From assembly GCA_945889545.1 (NCBI GenBank), contig CAMDCC010000059.1, positions 1-12,551 on the forward strand: a DNA stretch of 12,551 bases. Direction: 5' to 3'. The notes beneath the pieces were generated by a model, which was not told the DNA's origin, ran no database searches, and worked only from the letters and a program-made list of their open reading frames with translations. The DNA comes from Bifidobacterium breve. GTDB lineage: Bacteria > Actinomycetota > Acidimicrobiia > IMCC26256 > PALSA-555. The translations under genes and the position numbers were made by a program. Positions 1 to 6,425 of the stretch are shown here, in pieces; the first letter of the stretch is position 1, and each line of letters opens with the position of its first letter.

Positions 1-264
1 GTAGATGAAGGCCTGAAAGTAGAAGTTGTCGGGCGACGGCACCGTGGTGGGGTCGAACGTGACCCCTCCCAGCGAAGTGAGGTCGTACGGGAGCTGGAGC
101 ACACCTGCCTTGTCGGCAGGGCCCGAGCCGCGCCGAGAGGCGGCACCAGCCGAACCAGGGACGACCACGGCAGCACTGAGCGTGATCGCGGCGGCCACGA
201 CGATCGCCAGGCCGCGTCGCGTGCGTCGTGGCTCAGAGCATGGCGCGAATGAAGAAGAGTTCAT
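1..264 (-). CDS. ABC transporter solute-binding protein, family 5 (SBP_bac_5), 5' part only
   Basis: The minus-strand reading frame is open from ATG at 264 to the left edge, giving 88 codons with no stop, so the gene continues outside the window. Residues 1-18 are basic (RRTRRG), followed by a hydrophobic stretch at about 19-37 and a small-residue AGAA cleavage region near 40-43, which is a secretion signal. There is no lipobox cysteine; TRRGLA loosely resembles a Tat motif, so Sec or Tat is open. The mature start ends in FDPTTVPSPDNFYFQAFIY, which fits the conserved N-terminus of peptide/nickel-binding proteins. A purine-rich GGGGGGA lies directly upstream of the ATG and can serve as ribosome site. 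The gene follows the DppF-like ATPase by 27 bp on the same strand, so it should supply the extracellular substrate receptor of that importer. The substrate cannot be inferred from this fragment. Confidence 0.8.
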   Translation of the reverse strand, partial: MNSSSFAPCSEPRRTRRGLAIVVAAAITLSAAVVVPGSAGAASRRGSGPADKAGVLQLPYDLTSLGGVTFDPTTVPSPDNFYFQAFIY

Positions 265-291
265 GTTCCCCCCAGGACGAGTCAGGGGAGC

Positions 292-1335
292 CTAAAGCAT
301 TCGGCGTGGCCGTGCCACCCCAGTGCGAAGGCTGATCACCGTGTCACCAGCAAGGCGCGGACCGTCGGTGTGCAGGTGACAGAAGACGGTGGTGCCATCC
401 GGCGACACGAACGCCGGCGGATCGGTGGTTCGGCACACATCGATCACGTGTGGACACCGGGTGTGGAAGCGGCATCCCGAAGGTGGTGCCGCCGGCGATG
501 GGATGTCTCCCTCAAGGACGATTCGCGCCCGAGCCTTCTGCCGCACCGGATTCGGGATCGGGATCGCCGACAACAGCGCTTCGGTGTAGGGATGCTTGGG
601 CCGGAGGTACACGTCGTCGGCCGGTCCCTCTTCGACGATCCGTCCCAGATACATCACCGCGATGCGAGTGCTCACATGACGAACGAGCGCGAGGTCGTGC
701 GCGATGAAGAGGAACGTGAGCCCACGCTCGTCTTGGAGATCACCGAGCAGGTTGATCACGTCAGCCTGGATGGACACGTCGAGACTGCTCACCGGCTCGT
801 CGAGCACGATCAGCTTCGGCGAGACGGCGAGCGCGCGCGCCACCGCGACCCGTTGGAGCTGACCGCCGGAGAACTCGCGGGGGTACCGGTTTCGGTGCTC
901 GGGTGCGAGACGCACCGTTCGCAGCAGCTCGACGATCCGTTCGGTGCGGGCGGAGTCGTCGAGGTCGAGATATGTGCGCATCGGCTCAGCCATGCTGTCG
1001 GCAACCGTCGCGAGGGGGTCGAACGAGGAGTACGGGTCCTGGAACACGACCTGCATGCCGCGTCGCAGCTCTCGGATCTTGCGCTCGGGCAGTCGCGTGA
1101 TGTCGGTTCCGTCGAAGGTGATCGTTCCCGACGTGGGGTCGAGCAGGCGGAGCAAGACCCGACCGAGGGTGGACTTTCCCGACCCGGACTCACCCACGAG
1201 CCCGACCGTGCTGCCCGCGTCGACACGGAGGTCGACCCCGTCGACCGCGCGCACGTGTCCGACCGTGCGGCGCAGCACTCCGCGCTGGATCGGAAAGTGC
1301 TTGACGACGGCGGTGGCCTCGAGAAGCGCCGTCAT
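292..1335 (-). CDS. Dpp/Opp-type ABC transporter ATP-binding protein (DppF/OppF-like)
   Basis: This 347-residue cytoplasmic ATPase should power peptide/nickel-type import with its partner ATPase encoded just upstream. Visible motifs: Walker A GESGSGKST at 48-56, Q-loop Q99, signature FSGGQ at 155-159, Walker B LIVLDE at 175-180, H-loop H213. The C-terminal oligopeptide/dipeptide (oligo_HPY) region begins around YLRPKHPYTEALLSAIP (243-259). Four cysteines follow with spacing C288-x5-C294-x6-C301-x17-C319, the pattern linked to an iron-sulfur cluster in some family members. I chose the ATG at 1335 over an upstream ATG at 1374 because it forms an ATGA overlap with the stop of the preceding gene and has GAAGGG six bases upstream; family proteins also begin close to the MTALLEATAVVKHF sequence. 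Length is normal for the family. The stop is TAG, 27 bp before the binding-protein start. Confidence 0.93.
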   Translation of the reverse strand: MTALLEATAVVKHFPIQRGVLRRTVGHVRAVDGVDLRVDAGSTVGLVGESGSGKSTLGRVLLRLLDPTSGTITFDGTDITRLPERKIRELRRGMQVVFQDPYSSFDPLATVADSMAEPMRTYLDLDDSARTERIVELLRTVRLAPEHRNRYPREFSGGQLQRVAVARALAVSPKLIVLDEPVSSLDVSIQADVINLLGDLQDERGLTFLFIAHDLALVRHVSTRIAVMYLGRIVEEGPADDVYLRPKHPYTEALLSAIPIPNPVRQKARARIVLEGDIPSPAAPPSGCRFHTRCPHVIDVCRTTDPPAFVSPDGTTVFCHLHTDGPRLAGDTVISLRTGVARPRRML

Positions 1336-3359
1336 TTCGCACCCTTCAGGGACAGGTCGCCGATACGAATGCACCGTGCCCGATGGCCGTCACCTGCCGA
1401 GCGCAGCTCCACGGGGGCGCTCGAACACTCAGGGATCGCGTACGGGCACCGCGGATGGAACCGACACCCTGTCGGCATCTCGGTGGGATCGGGCACGACA
1501 CCTGGTATCGCCACGAGCCGTTCATCGTGCTCGGCCACCTGTGGGATCGCGGCAAGCAATCCTTCGGTGTACGGATGCTGTGGATGCGCGAACAGCTCCT
1601 CAACCGATGCCTCCTCGACCACTTGGCCTGCGTACATCACGACAACGCGCGAGCAGAGGTCGGCGATGACGCCGAGGTCATGGGTCACGAGGATCACGGC
1701 CATGCCGAGCTTCGCCTGCAGCGATCGCAACAGATCGAGGATCTGGGCTTGCACCGTCACGTCGAGAGCCGTGGTGGGCTCATCTGCGATCAACAACCGC
1801 GGCTCGCAAGAAAGCGCGAGCGCGAGCAGGGCGCGCTGACGCATGCCTCCCGAGAGCTGGTGCGGATAGTCCTTGACCCGTGCCTGGGGGTCAGGAATGC
1901 CGACCAGGTCGAGCAGCTCGACCGCGCGCGCCTTTGCCTCATCCTTGGTCATTCGGCGGTGCAAACGAATCGTGTCGACGAGCTGTGTCCCGATGGTGAA
2001 CACAGGGTTGAGGCTGGTCATCGGGTCCTGGAACACCATGGCGATCTCGTCACCGCGCACGTCACGCATCTGCGCGAGCGACATTGTTAACAAGTCGCGG
2101 TCGTCGAACATCACCGATCCCGAGACGATGCGCCCCGGCGGTGACGGCACGAGGCGCATCACGGCGAGCGACGTGACGGTCTTGCCCGAGCCGGATTCGC
2201 CGACGATGCCGATCATCTCCCCCGGCGCCACGCCAAAGCTGACCTTGTCCACGACCAGCGCTGGTCCGGACTCCGCGAGGAACTCCACGGAGAGATCTGT
2301 CACCTGCAGCAGTCCGCGATCGAGCTCGGACAGAGGAGCGGCGGACGGCGGCATTGATACGTCGTCGCCATCGCCGGGCTCGTCGTCTCGCAGCATGACG
2401 GTCGTGAGCCCGAGGCGACCTCTGATCGACCGCTTGCCCTTCGGCAGCCCGAGACCGAGCGCGTCGCGCAGGCCGTCTCCCAAGGTGTTGAACGCGAGGA
2501 TCGTGATCGCGAGCGTGAGGCTCGGCACGAACACTTGCCAGGGATGGTCGTACATGAACGACCGCCCTTGCTGGATCATCGCGCCCCAGCTCGGCTTCGA
2601 CAGCTCCACGCCGTACCCGAGCAAGCTGAGACTGGCTTCGGCGATCAGCGCGGCTCCCATGGCCAGCGACACTGCGACGATCAGCGGCGACGCGACGTTT
2701 GGCAACACGCGCTTGCGGCGGATCCGCCCGGGCTTCGTTCCCATCGACCGCGATGCTTCGATGAACGTCTCCTGGCGCACAGCAAGTGTCTGCGCGCGAA
2801 CGAGTCGCGCGAACCCTGGTATCACCACGATCGCGATCGCAAGCACCGCATTCCTCAACCCGGGACCGAGGATCGCTACGACAGCGAGCGCGAGCACCAA
2901 CGCGGGGAAGCTGGCCAACGCATCCATCAGGCGCATGAGCAGGTTGTCGGTTCCACCTCCGCGGAAACCCGCGAGCAGCCCAACGGGAATCGCGATGAGC
3001 AGGGCCAAGAACACGATCTCGAATCCCGAGCTGAGAGAGACGCGCGCGCCATAGATGACCCGACTGAACGTGTCGCGTCCGAGGTTGTCGGTACCGAACG
3101 GCGTGTTCAGGCTCGGCTTCGAGAAGGGAGGTGCGACGCTGAGGTCACTCGGGCTGTGCGGTACGACGAGTGGCGCGAACACCGCGGCAAGGATGAGCAG
3201 CGAGAGGAACGCAAGCGCGACGACCGCCGGCTTGTCACGGAGGAGCCGCCGCAGCGCTCGCCGGTATGGACTCGGTGTCGATGGTGCGACCACCGCCTCT
3301 GTCGCCTCTGTCGCCTCGGTCGCCTCGGTCGCCTCGGTCGCGTCGGTCACATCACTCAC
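1332..3359 (-). CDS. Fused Dpp/Opp-type ABC permease (DppC-like) and ATP-binding protein (DppD-like)
   Basis: One 675-residue frame joins two usually separate subunits. Residues about 30-300 are a DppC/OppC-like membrane domain: an N-terminal helix at 45-66, the N-terminal family sequence PFGTDNLGRDTFSRVIYGAR (87-106), further helices, and the EAA coupling loop (EASRSMGTKPGRIRRKRVLP, 201-220). A charged linker (about 305-348) leads into the ATPase: Walker A GESGSGKT 387-394, Q444, signature LSGGMRQR 502-509, Walker B LLIADE 522-527, H560. The tail has the family's four-cysteine pattern (C632, C638, C645, C663). The start is GTG, overlapping the permease stop as GTGA; no good Shine-Dalgarno is seen, so translational coupling is likely. 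Residues 5-22 are a TDA/TEA tripeptide repeat. Both halves keep all expected motifs, so the fusion looks functional. Such permease-ATPase fusions occur in other actinobacteria. Confidence 0.92.
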   Translation of the reverse strand: MSDVTDATEATEATEATEATEAVVAPSTPSPYRRALRRLLRDKPAVVALAFLSLLILAAVFAPLVVPHSPSDLSVAPPFSKPSLNTPFGTDNLGRDTFSRVIYGARVSLSSGFEIVFLALLIAIPVGLLAGFRGGGTDNLLMRLMDALASFPALVLALAVVAILGPGLRNAVLAIAIVVIPGFARLVRAQTLAVRQETFIEASRSMGTKPGRIRRKRVLPNVASPLIVAVSLAMGAALIAEASLSLLGYGVELSKPSWGAMIQQGRSFMYDHPWQVFVPSLTLAITILAFNTLGDGLRDALGLGLPKGKRSIRGRLGLTTVMLRDDEPGDGDDVSMPPSAAPLSELDRGLLQVTDLSVEFLAESGPALVVDKVSFGVAPGEMIGIVGESGSGKTVTSLAVMRLVPSPPGRIVSGSVMFDDRDLLTMSLAQMRDVRGDEIAMVFQDPMTSLNPVFTIGTQLVDTIRLHRRMTKDEAKARAVELLDLVGIPDPQARVKDYPHQLSGGMRQRALLALALSCEPRLLIADEPTTALDVTVQAQILDLLRSLQAKLGMAVILVTHDLGVIADLCSRVVVMYAGQVVEEASVEELFAHPQHPYTEGLLAAIPQVAEHDERLVAIPGVVPDPTEMPTGCRFHPRCPYAIPECSSAPVELRSAGDGHRARCIRIGDLSLKGAK
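3295..3348 (-). repeat. Six-unit 9-bp in-frame tandem repeat at the 5' end of the fused permease gene
   Basis: Six consecutive 9-bp units on the plus strand: GCCTCTGTC twice, GCCTCGGTC three times, GCGTCGGTC once. Read on the minus strand in frame they encode TDA followed by five TEA tripeptides, just after the start codon and before the first membrane helix. The period is a multiple of three, so copy-number change alters only the length of an acidic, probably disordered cytoplasmic lead. The permease fold itself begins further on. Confidence 0.9.
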
Positions 3360-4333
3360 GACACACGCACCCTCGGGTTGAGGAAGCCGTAGCTGATGTC
3401 GACAGCCAGATTGACCAGCACGTGGATGACGACGAACGTGAGCGTGACCGCCTGGATCACTGGCACGTCAGGTGCGCTCAGCGCCCGGAACATGTAGATC
3501 CCGATCCCAGGGATCGAGAAGATCTGTTCGATGATGACGACCCCGCCAAGCAAGGCACTGAGCTGGAGTCCGAGGACGGTGGCGGCCGGAATCGCCGCGT
3601 TCTTGAACGCGTACTTCGCGATCGTCTTTCCTGTGCCGGTACCGACTGAGAGCGCAGTGCGCACGTAGTTCGATTGGAGGGCGTCGATCGTCGCGGCGCG
3701 CACCTGCCGCGCGACCGACGCCGTTGCGAACAGTCCGATCGAGACCGCCGGCAGGGTGATCGACCGCAGCCATTCCCACGGATTCTCCCCGAACGGGGTG
3801 TAGCCAAGCGCAGGGAACCAGTCGCGGTCGATCGCGAACGCTGTGATCAGGAAGAGGGCAACGACGAAGCTCGGGATGGCGAGACCCAGGCTCGTCGCGG
3901 TCACCGACGCCCGGTCGATCAACCCCCCGGGGCGGATGGCCGAGAGCATCCCCAGTGGCACCCCGATCAGCACACTCACGAAGAGTCCGGCGATCGCGAT
4001 CGAGAACGTGACGGGAAGGCGAACCCCCAGCTCTTCGGTGATCGTCGGACCGCCCTCCCGGCCGAGCAACGACGATCCGAAATCGAGCTGCACCGCGTCG
4101 CCCAGCCAGTCGCCATAGCGCTCGAGCAGTGGCCGGTCGAGACCGAGCTGGGTCCTCACCTCGGCGATCCGCTCGGGGGTTGCGTCGGCGCCGCCAGCCA
4201 CCTCCACGGCCGCATCGCCCGGGACGAGGTCCGTCAGGAAGAAGACGGCCGTCGACACAAGGAAGAGGATGGGGATCAGGCTGACGAGCCGGCGAGCGAT
4301 CAGGGCCAGCATGAGGCGCACACACTCGCGCAT
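3356..4333 (-). CDS. Dpp/Opp-type ABC transporter permease (DppB/OppB-like)
   Basis: This 325-residue inner-membrane permease pairs with the DppC-like half of the downstream fusion. The N-terminus has a membrane helix at about 15-35 and the family sequence DLVPGDAA (35-42). A soluble segment with ERIAEVRTQLGLDRPLLERY (55-73) follows, then DFGSSL (84-89), several more hydrophobic helices, and the coupling loop around 222-250 (YVRTALSVGTGTGKTIAKYA, ending KNAAIPA). The C-terminus GFLNPRVRVS is family-typical. ATG at 4333 is taken as start; an in-frame ATG at 4312 would give MLALIARRLVSLIPIL, which looks at least as much like family N-termini, and neither start has a convincing Shine-Dalgarno. 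It is the first gene of the importer operon and diverges from aacS across 88 bp. The 3' end overlaps the next gene by 4 nt. Confidence 0.92.
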   Translation of the reverse strand: MRECVRLMLALIARRLVSLIPILFLVSTAVFFLTDLVPGDAAVEVAGGADATPERIAEVRTQLGLDRPLLERYGDWLGDAVQLDFGSSLLGREGGPTITEELGVRLPVTFSIAIAGLFVSVLIGVPLGMLSAIRPGGLIDRASVTATSLGLAIPSFVVALFLITAFAIDRDWFPALGYTPFGENPWEWLRSITLPAVSIGLFATASVARQVRAATIDALQSNYVRTALSVGTGTGKTIAKYAFKNAAIPAATVLGLQLSALLGGVVIIEQIFSIPGIGIYMFRALSAPDVPVIQAVTLTFVVIHVLVNLAVDISYGFLNPRVRVS

Positions 4334-4421
4334 CTGGCGAGCAGCCGACAGTCAAGGCCCACATTCGCTGTCGTCAGGACCGGGAGCTTCCGGAGGCGAC
4401 CAGAGATTTAGGCTCCCAAAG
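4334..4421. promoter_or_regulatory. Divergent intergenic region between importer operon and aacS, with inverted repeats
   Basis: This 88-bp gap must hold the start signals for both divergent units. I see CGACAG at 4346-4351 and its complement CTGTCG at 4368-4373, separated by 16 bp. A near-palindrome CCGGGAGCTTCCGG lies at 4380-4393, and GGGAGC/GCTCCC arms at 4382-4387 and 4412-4417. On the minus strand TTGACT (4355-4350) resembles a -35 box, but no good -10 lies 17 bp further. Any of the inverted repeats could be an operator; which regulator would bind is unknown. Confidence 0.35.
4409..4414 (+). promoter_or_regulatory. Candidate -10 element for leaderless aacS mRNA
   Basis: TAGGCT fits the actinobacterial TANNNT -10 pattern and ends 8 nt before the A of the aacS ATG at 4422, so transcription would begin at or next to the start codon. 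The only Shine-Dalgarno-like stretch (CGGAGG, 4391-4396) is about 25 nt from the ATG, too far to act. The same 8-nt spacing is seen upstream of the DUF222-HNH gene. This is inference from spacing alone. Confidence 0.4.
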
Positions 4422-6383
4422 ATGGTTGGGCAGAAGCCACTGTGGAAACCAAGTCGCGAGCGAGCCGAGGCGACCCAGCTCGCCGTATTCCAACGCCAGG
4501 TCGCAGAGAAGTGGGGAGCACAGGCCTCCGACTACCCCACGTTGCACGAATGGTCGGTGGAGCACCCCGACCGGTTCTGGACTTCGGTATGGGACCATGC
4601 CGGCCTCGTGGGCGAGCGCGGCGACGTTGCGCTCGAACCGGGTGCCGAGTGGTGGCAGACGCGCTTCTTCCCCGACGCCAGCGTCTCGTACGCCGAGAAC
4701 CTGCTTGCCCGCGACGACGACGCGGTCGCCGTGGTCGCCGTCGACGAAACCGGCTCGCCGCGCACGTTGTCGTGGCACGAGCTCCGTGTGCTGGTCGCTC
4801 GCATCCAGCACGGGCTGGTGGAAGCCGGCGTCGAACCGGGCGACCGAGTCGCAGCCTGGTTGCCCAACATCCCTGAGTGTCTGGCGTTGATGCTCGCGGT
4901 CTCGGGGTTGGGCGCGATCTTCTCCTCGTGCTCCCCCGACTTCGGCGCGACCGCCGTCGTCGATCGGTTCGGGCAGATCGCGCCCACGGTGCTGGTCGCG
5001 ATTGACGGCTATCGCTACGACGGGAAGCACCACGACTGCATGTCGCGTCTGCGGGAGGTGCGAGCGCAGCTCCCGTCCGTGCGCAGTGTGCCGGTGGTGC
5101 AACTCGACCCGACCGCCCCGTGGCAGGGCGACGACATCGAGAGCGCAAGACCGTTTGCCGACTGGCTCGGTCCGGAGAACCTCACAACTCCCGAGTTCCG
5201 ACGACTGGCCTTCGACCATCCGCTGTACGTCCTCTATTCCTCGGGTACCACCGGCGCGCCCAAGTGCATCGTGCATCGCGCGGGCGGCATCCTTCTCAAG
5301 CACGCCGCCGAGCTCCGGTTGCAGTGCGACATCCGCCGCGACGACCGCGTCGTGTACTTCACCACGACCGGCTGGATGATGTGGAACTGGCTGGCCTCGG
5401 TACTCGGTTGCGGCGCGACCGTGGTGCTCTACGACGGCAGCCCGATGGCACGCGACGGCACGATCCTCTTTGACATCGCCGCCGACCACGCGCTCACACT
5501 CTTCGGCACCTCGGCGAAGTTCGTCGATGCCTCACGACAGCGTGAGCTCACTCCGGCCACGACCCACGACCTCGGCGCGCTGCGAACCATCACTTCGACG
5601 GGTTCACCACTCGCACCGGAGTCCTTCGAATACGTGTACCGGCACATCAAGTCCGATGTGCATCTCGCCAGCATCTCCGGCGGCACCGATCTCTGTGGCT
5701 GCCTCGTCGCCGGCGATCCCACCAGCCCCGTGTGGTCTGGAGAGATCCAGCGCCCAGCACTCGGGCTGGGCATCGAAGTATTCGACGACCACGGCCAGCC
5801 GCTCGTACCGGGCGAGCGCGGTGAGCTGGTGTGCACCACACCGTTCCCGTCGATCCCGCTCGGTCTCTGGGGCGACGACGACGGCCGGCGACTGCGCGCC
5901 ACCTACTTCGAGCGGTTCCCCGGCGCGTGGCACCAGGGCGACTTCGCGGCATCAACCACGCACGGCGGCTTCGTCATCCACGGACGATCCGATGCCACAC
6001 TGAACCCTGGCGGCGTGCGCCTCGGTACCGCCGAGATCTACCGAGCCGCGGAGTCTGTCGACGGCGTGCTGGAGACACTCGTGATCGGCCAGGAGTGGGA
6101 CGGCGACACGCGCATCGTGCTGTTCGCCGTCCTCGACCCCGGTGTGAAACTCAACGACGATATGGTGCGCGCCATCAAGACTCGCATCCGCGAGCAAGCA
6201 TCACCGCGCCACGTTCCCGCGAAGGTCGTCGTGGTCCACGACATCCCGCGTACCCGTAGCGGCAAGCTCGCAGAGCTCTCCGTGCGCGACATCGTGCATG
6301 GTCGCGATGTCACGAACCGGGAAGCGCTGGCCAACCCGGAGTGCCTCGATGAATACCGCGATCTCGAGGTCTTGCGAACATGA
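4422..6383 (+). CDS. aacS: Acetoacetyl-CoA synthetase (acetoacetate-CoA ligase)
   Basis: The 653-residue product is an ANL-superfamily ligase that should activate acetoacetate with ATP and CoA to acetoacetyl-CoA (EC 6.2.1.16) in the cytoplasm. Length matches the family (about 650). Visible features: N-terminal acetyl-CoA-synthetase-like region with PLW...WSVEHPDRFW and WFPDA-like RFFPDASVSYAENLL (81-95); nucleotide loop SSGTTGAPK at 273-281; TTTGWMMWNWL (314-324); GGTDLCG at 420-426; GRSDATLNPGG at 521-531; catalytic lysine K615 in SGKLAE near the C-terminus. The ending VTNREALANPECLDEYRD is characteristic of AacS rather than acetyl- or propionyl-CoA synthetases. The start was chosen at ATG 4422 because the protein then begins MVGQKPLWKPS, as family members do; the frame is open further upstream but lacks family sequence. 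It heads a plus-strand unit with the CotH and FAH-family genes. Confidence 0.93.
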   Translation: MVGQKPLWKPSRERAEATQLAVFQRQVAEKWGAQASDYPTLHEWSVEHPDRFWTSVWDHAGLVGERGDVALEPGAEWWQTRFFPDASVSYAENLLARDDDAVAVVAVDETGSPRTLSWHELRVLVARIQHGLVEAGVEPGDRVAAWLPNIPECLALMLAVSGLGAIFSSCSPDFGATAVVDRFGQIAPTVLVAIDGYRYDGKHHDCMSRLREVRAQLPSVRSVPVVQLDPTAPWQGDDIESARPFADWLGPENLTTPEFRRLAFDHPLYVLYSSGTTGAPKCIVHRAGGILLKHAAELRLQCDIRRDDRVVYFTTTGWMMWNWLASVLGCGATVVLYDGSPMARDGTILFDIAADHALTLFGTSAKFVDASRQRELTPATTHDLGALRTITSTGSPLAPESFEYVYRHIKSDVHLASISGGTDLCGCLVAGDPTSPVWSGEIQRPALGLGIEVFDDHGQPLVPGERGELVCTTPFPSIPLGLWGDDDGRRLRATYFERFPGAWHQGDFAASTTHGGFVIHGRSDATLNPGGVRLGTAEIYRAAESVDGVLETLVIGQEWDGDTRIVLFAVLDPGVKLNDDMVRAIKTRIREQASPRHVPAKVVVVHDIPRTRSGKLAELSVRDIVHGRDVTNREALANPECLDEYRDLEVLRT

Positions 6384-6425
6384 CCGGGGCCAGATGACCG
6401 GGGCCAGATGACGGTGGCCAGGTGA
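6380..6425 (+). repeat. 14-bp tandem repeat forming a stop/start micro-ORF ladder between aacS and the CotH gene
   Basis: Starting at the aacS stop, TGACCGGGGCCAGA occurs twice (6381-6394, 6395-6408), then TGACGGTGGCCAGG (6409-6422), then a decayed copy beginning TGATGGGG. Each of the first three TGAs is overlapped by an ATG (ATGA at 6380, 6394, 6408), and the fourth by the GTG of the CotH gene (GTGA at 6422). This defines three five-codon ORFs, MTGAR, MTGAR and MTVAR, each ending on the start codon of the next. Because 14 is not a multiple of three, the TGAs also fall in all three frames. Confidence 0.9.

Noticed and set aside
370..1839. Long plus-strand open frames (up to 489 codons) opposite the ABC ATPase genes
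   Set aside because: They lie antisense to genes with complete ABC motifs, have Arg/Ser/His-rich compositions typical of shadow frames in high-GC DNA, and show no family motifs.
3620..3643. GTGTGKT in the DppB-like permease, looking like a Walker A loop
   Set aside because: The spacing does not fit GxxxxGK(S/T): the position needing the first Gly is Val230. It is the permease coupling loop.
4374..5489. 371-codon minus-strand open frame opposite aacS
   Set aside because: It is antisense to the well-supported AacS ligase and contains no recognisable domain; its length reflects scarce stop codons at high GC.
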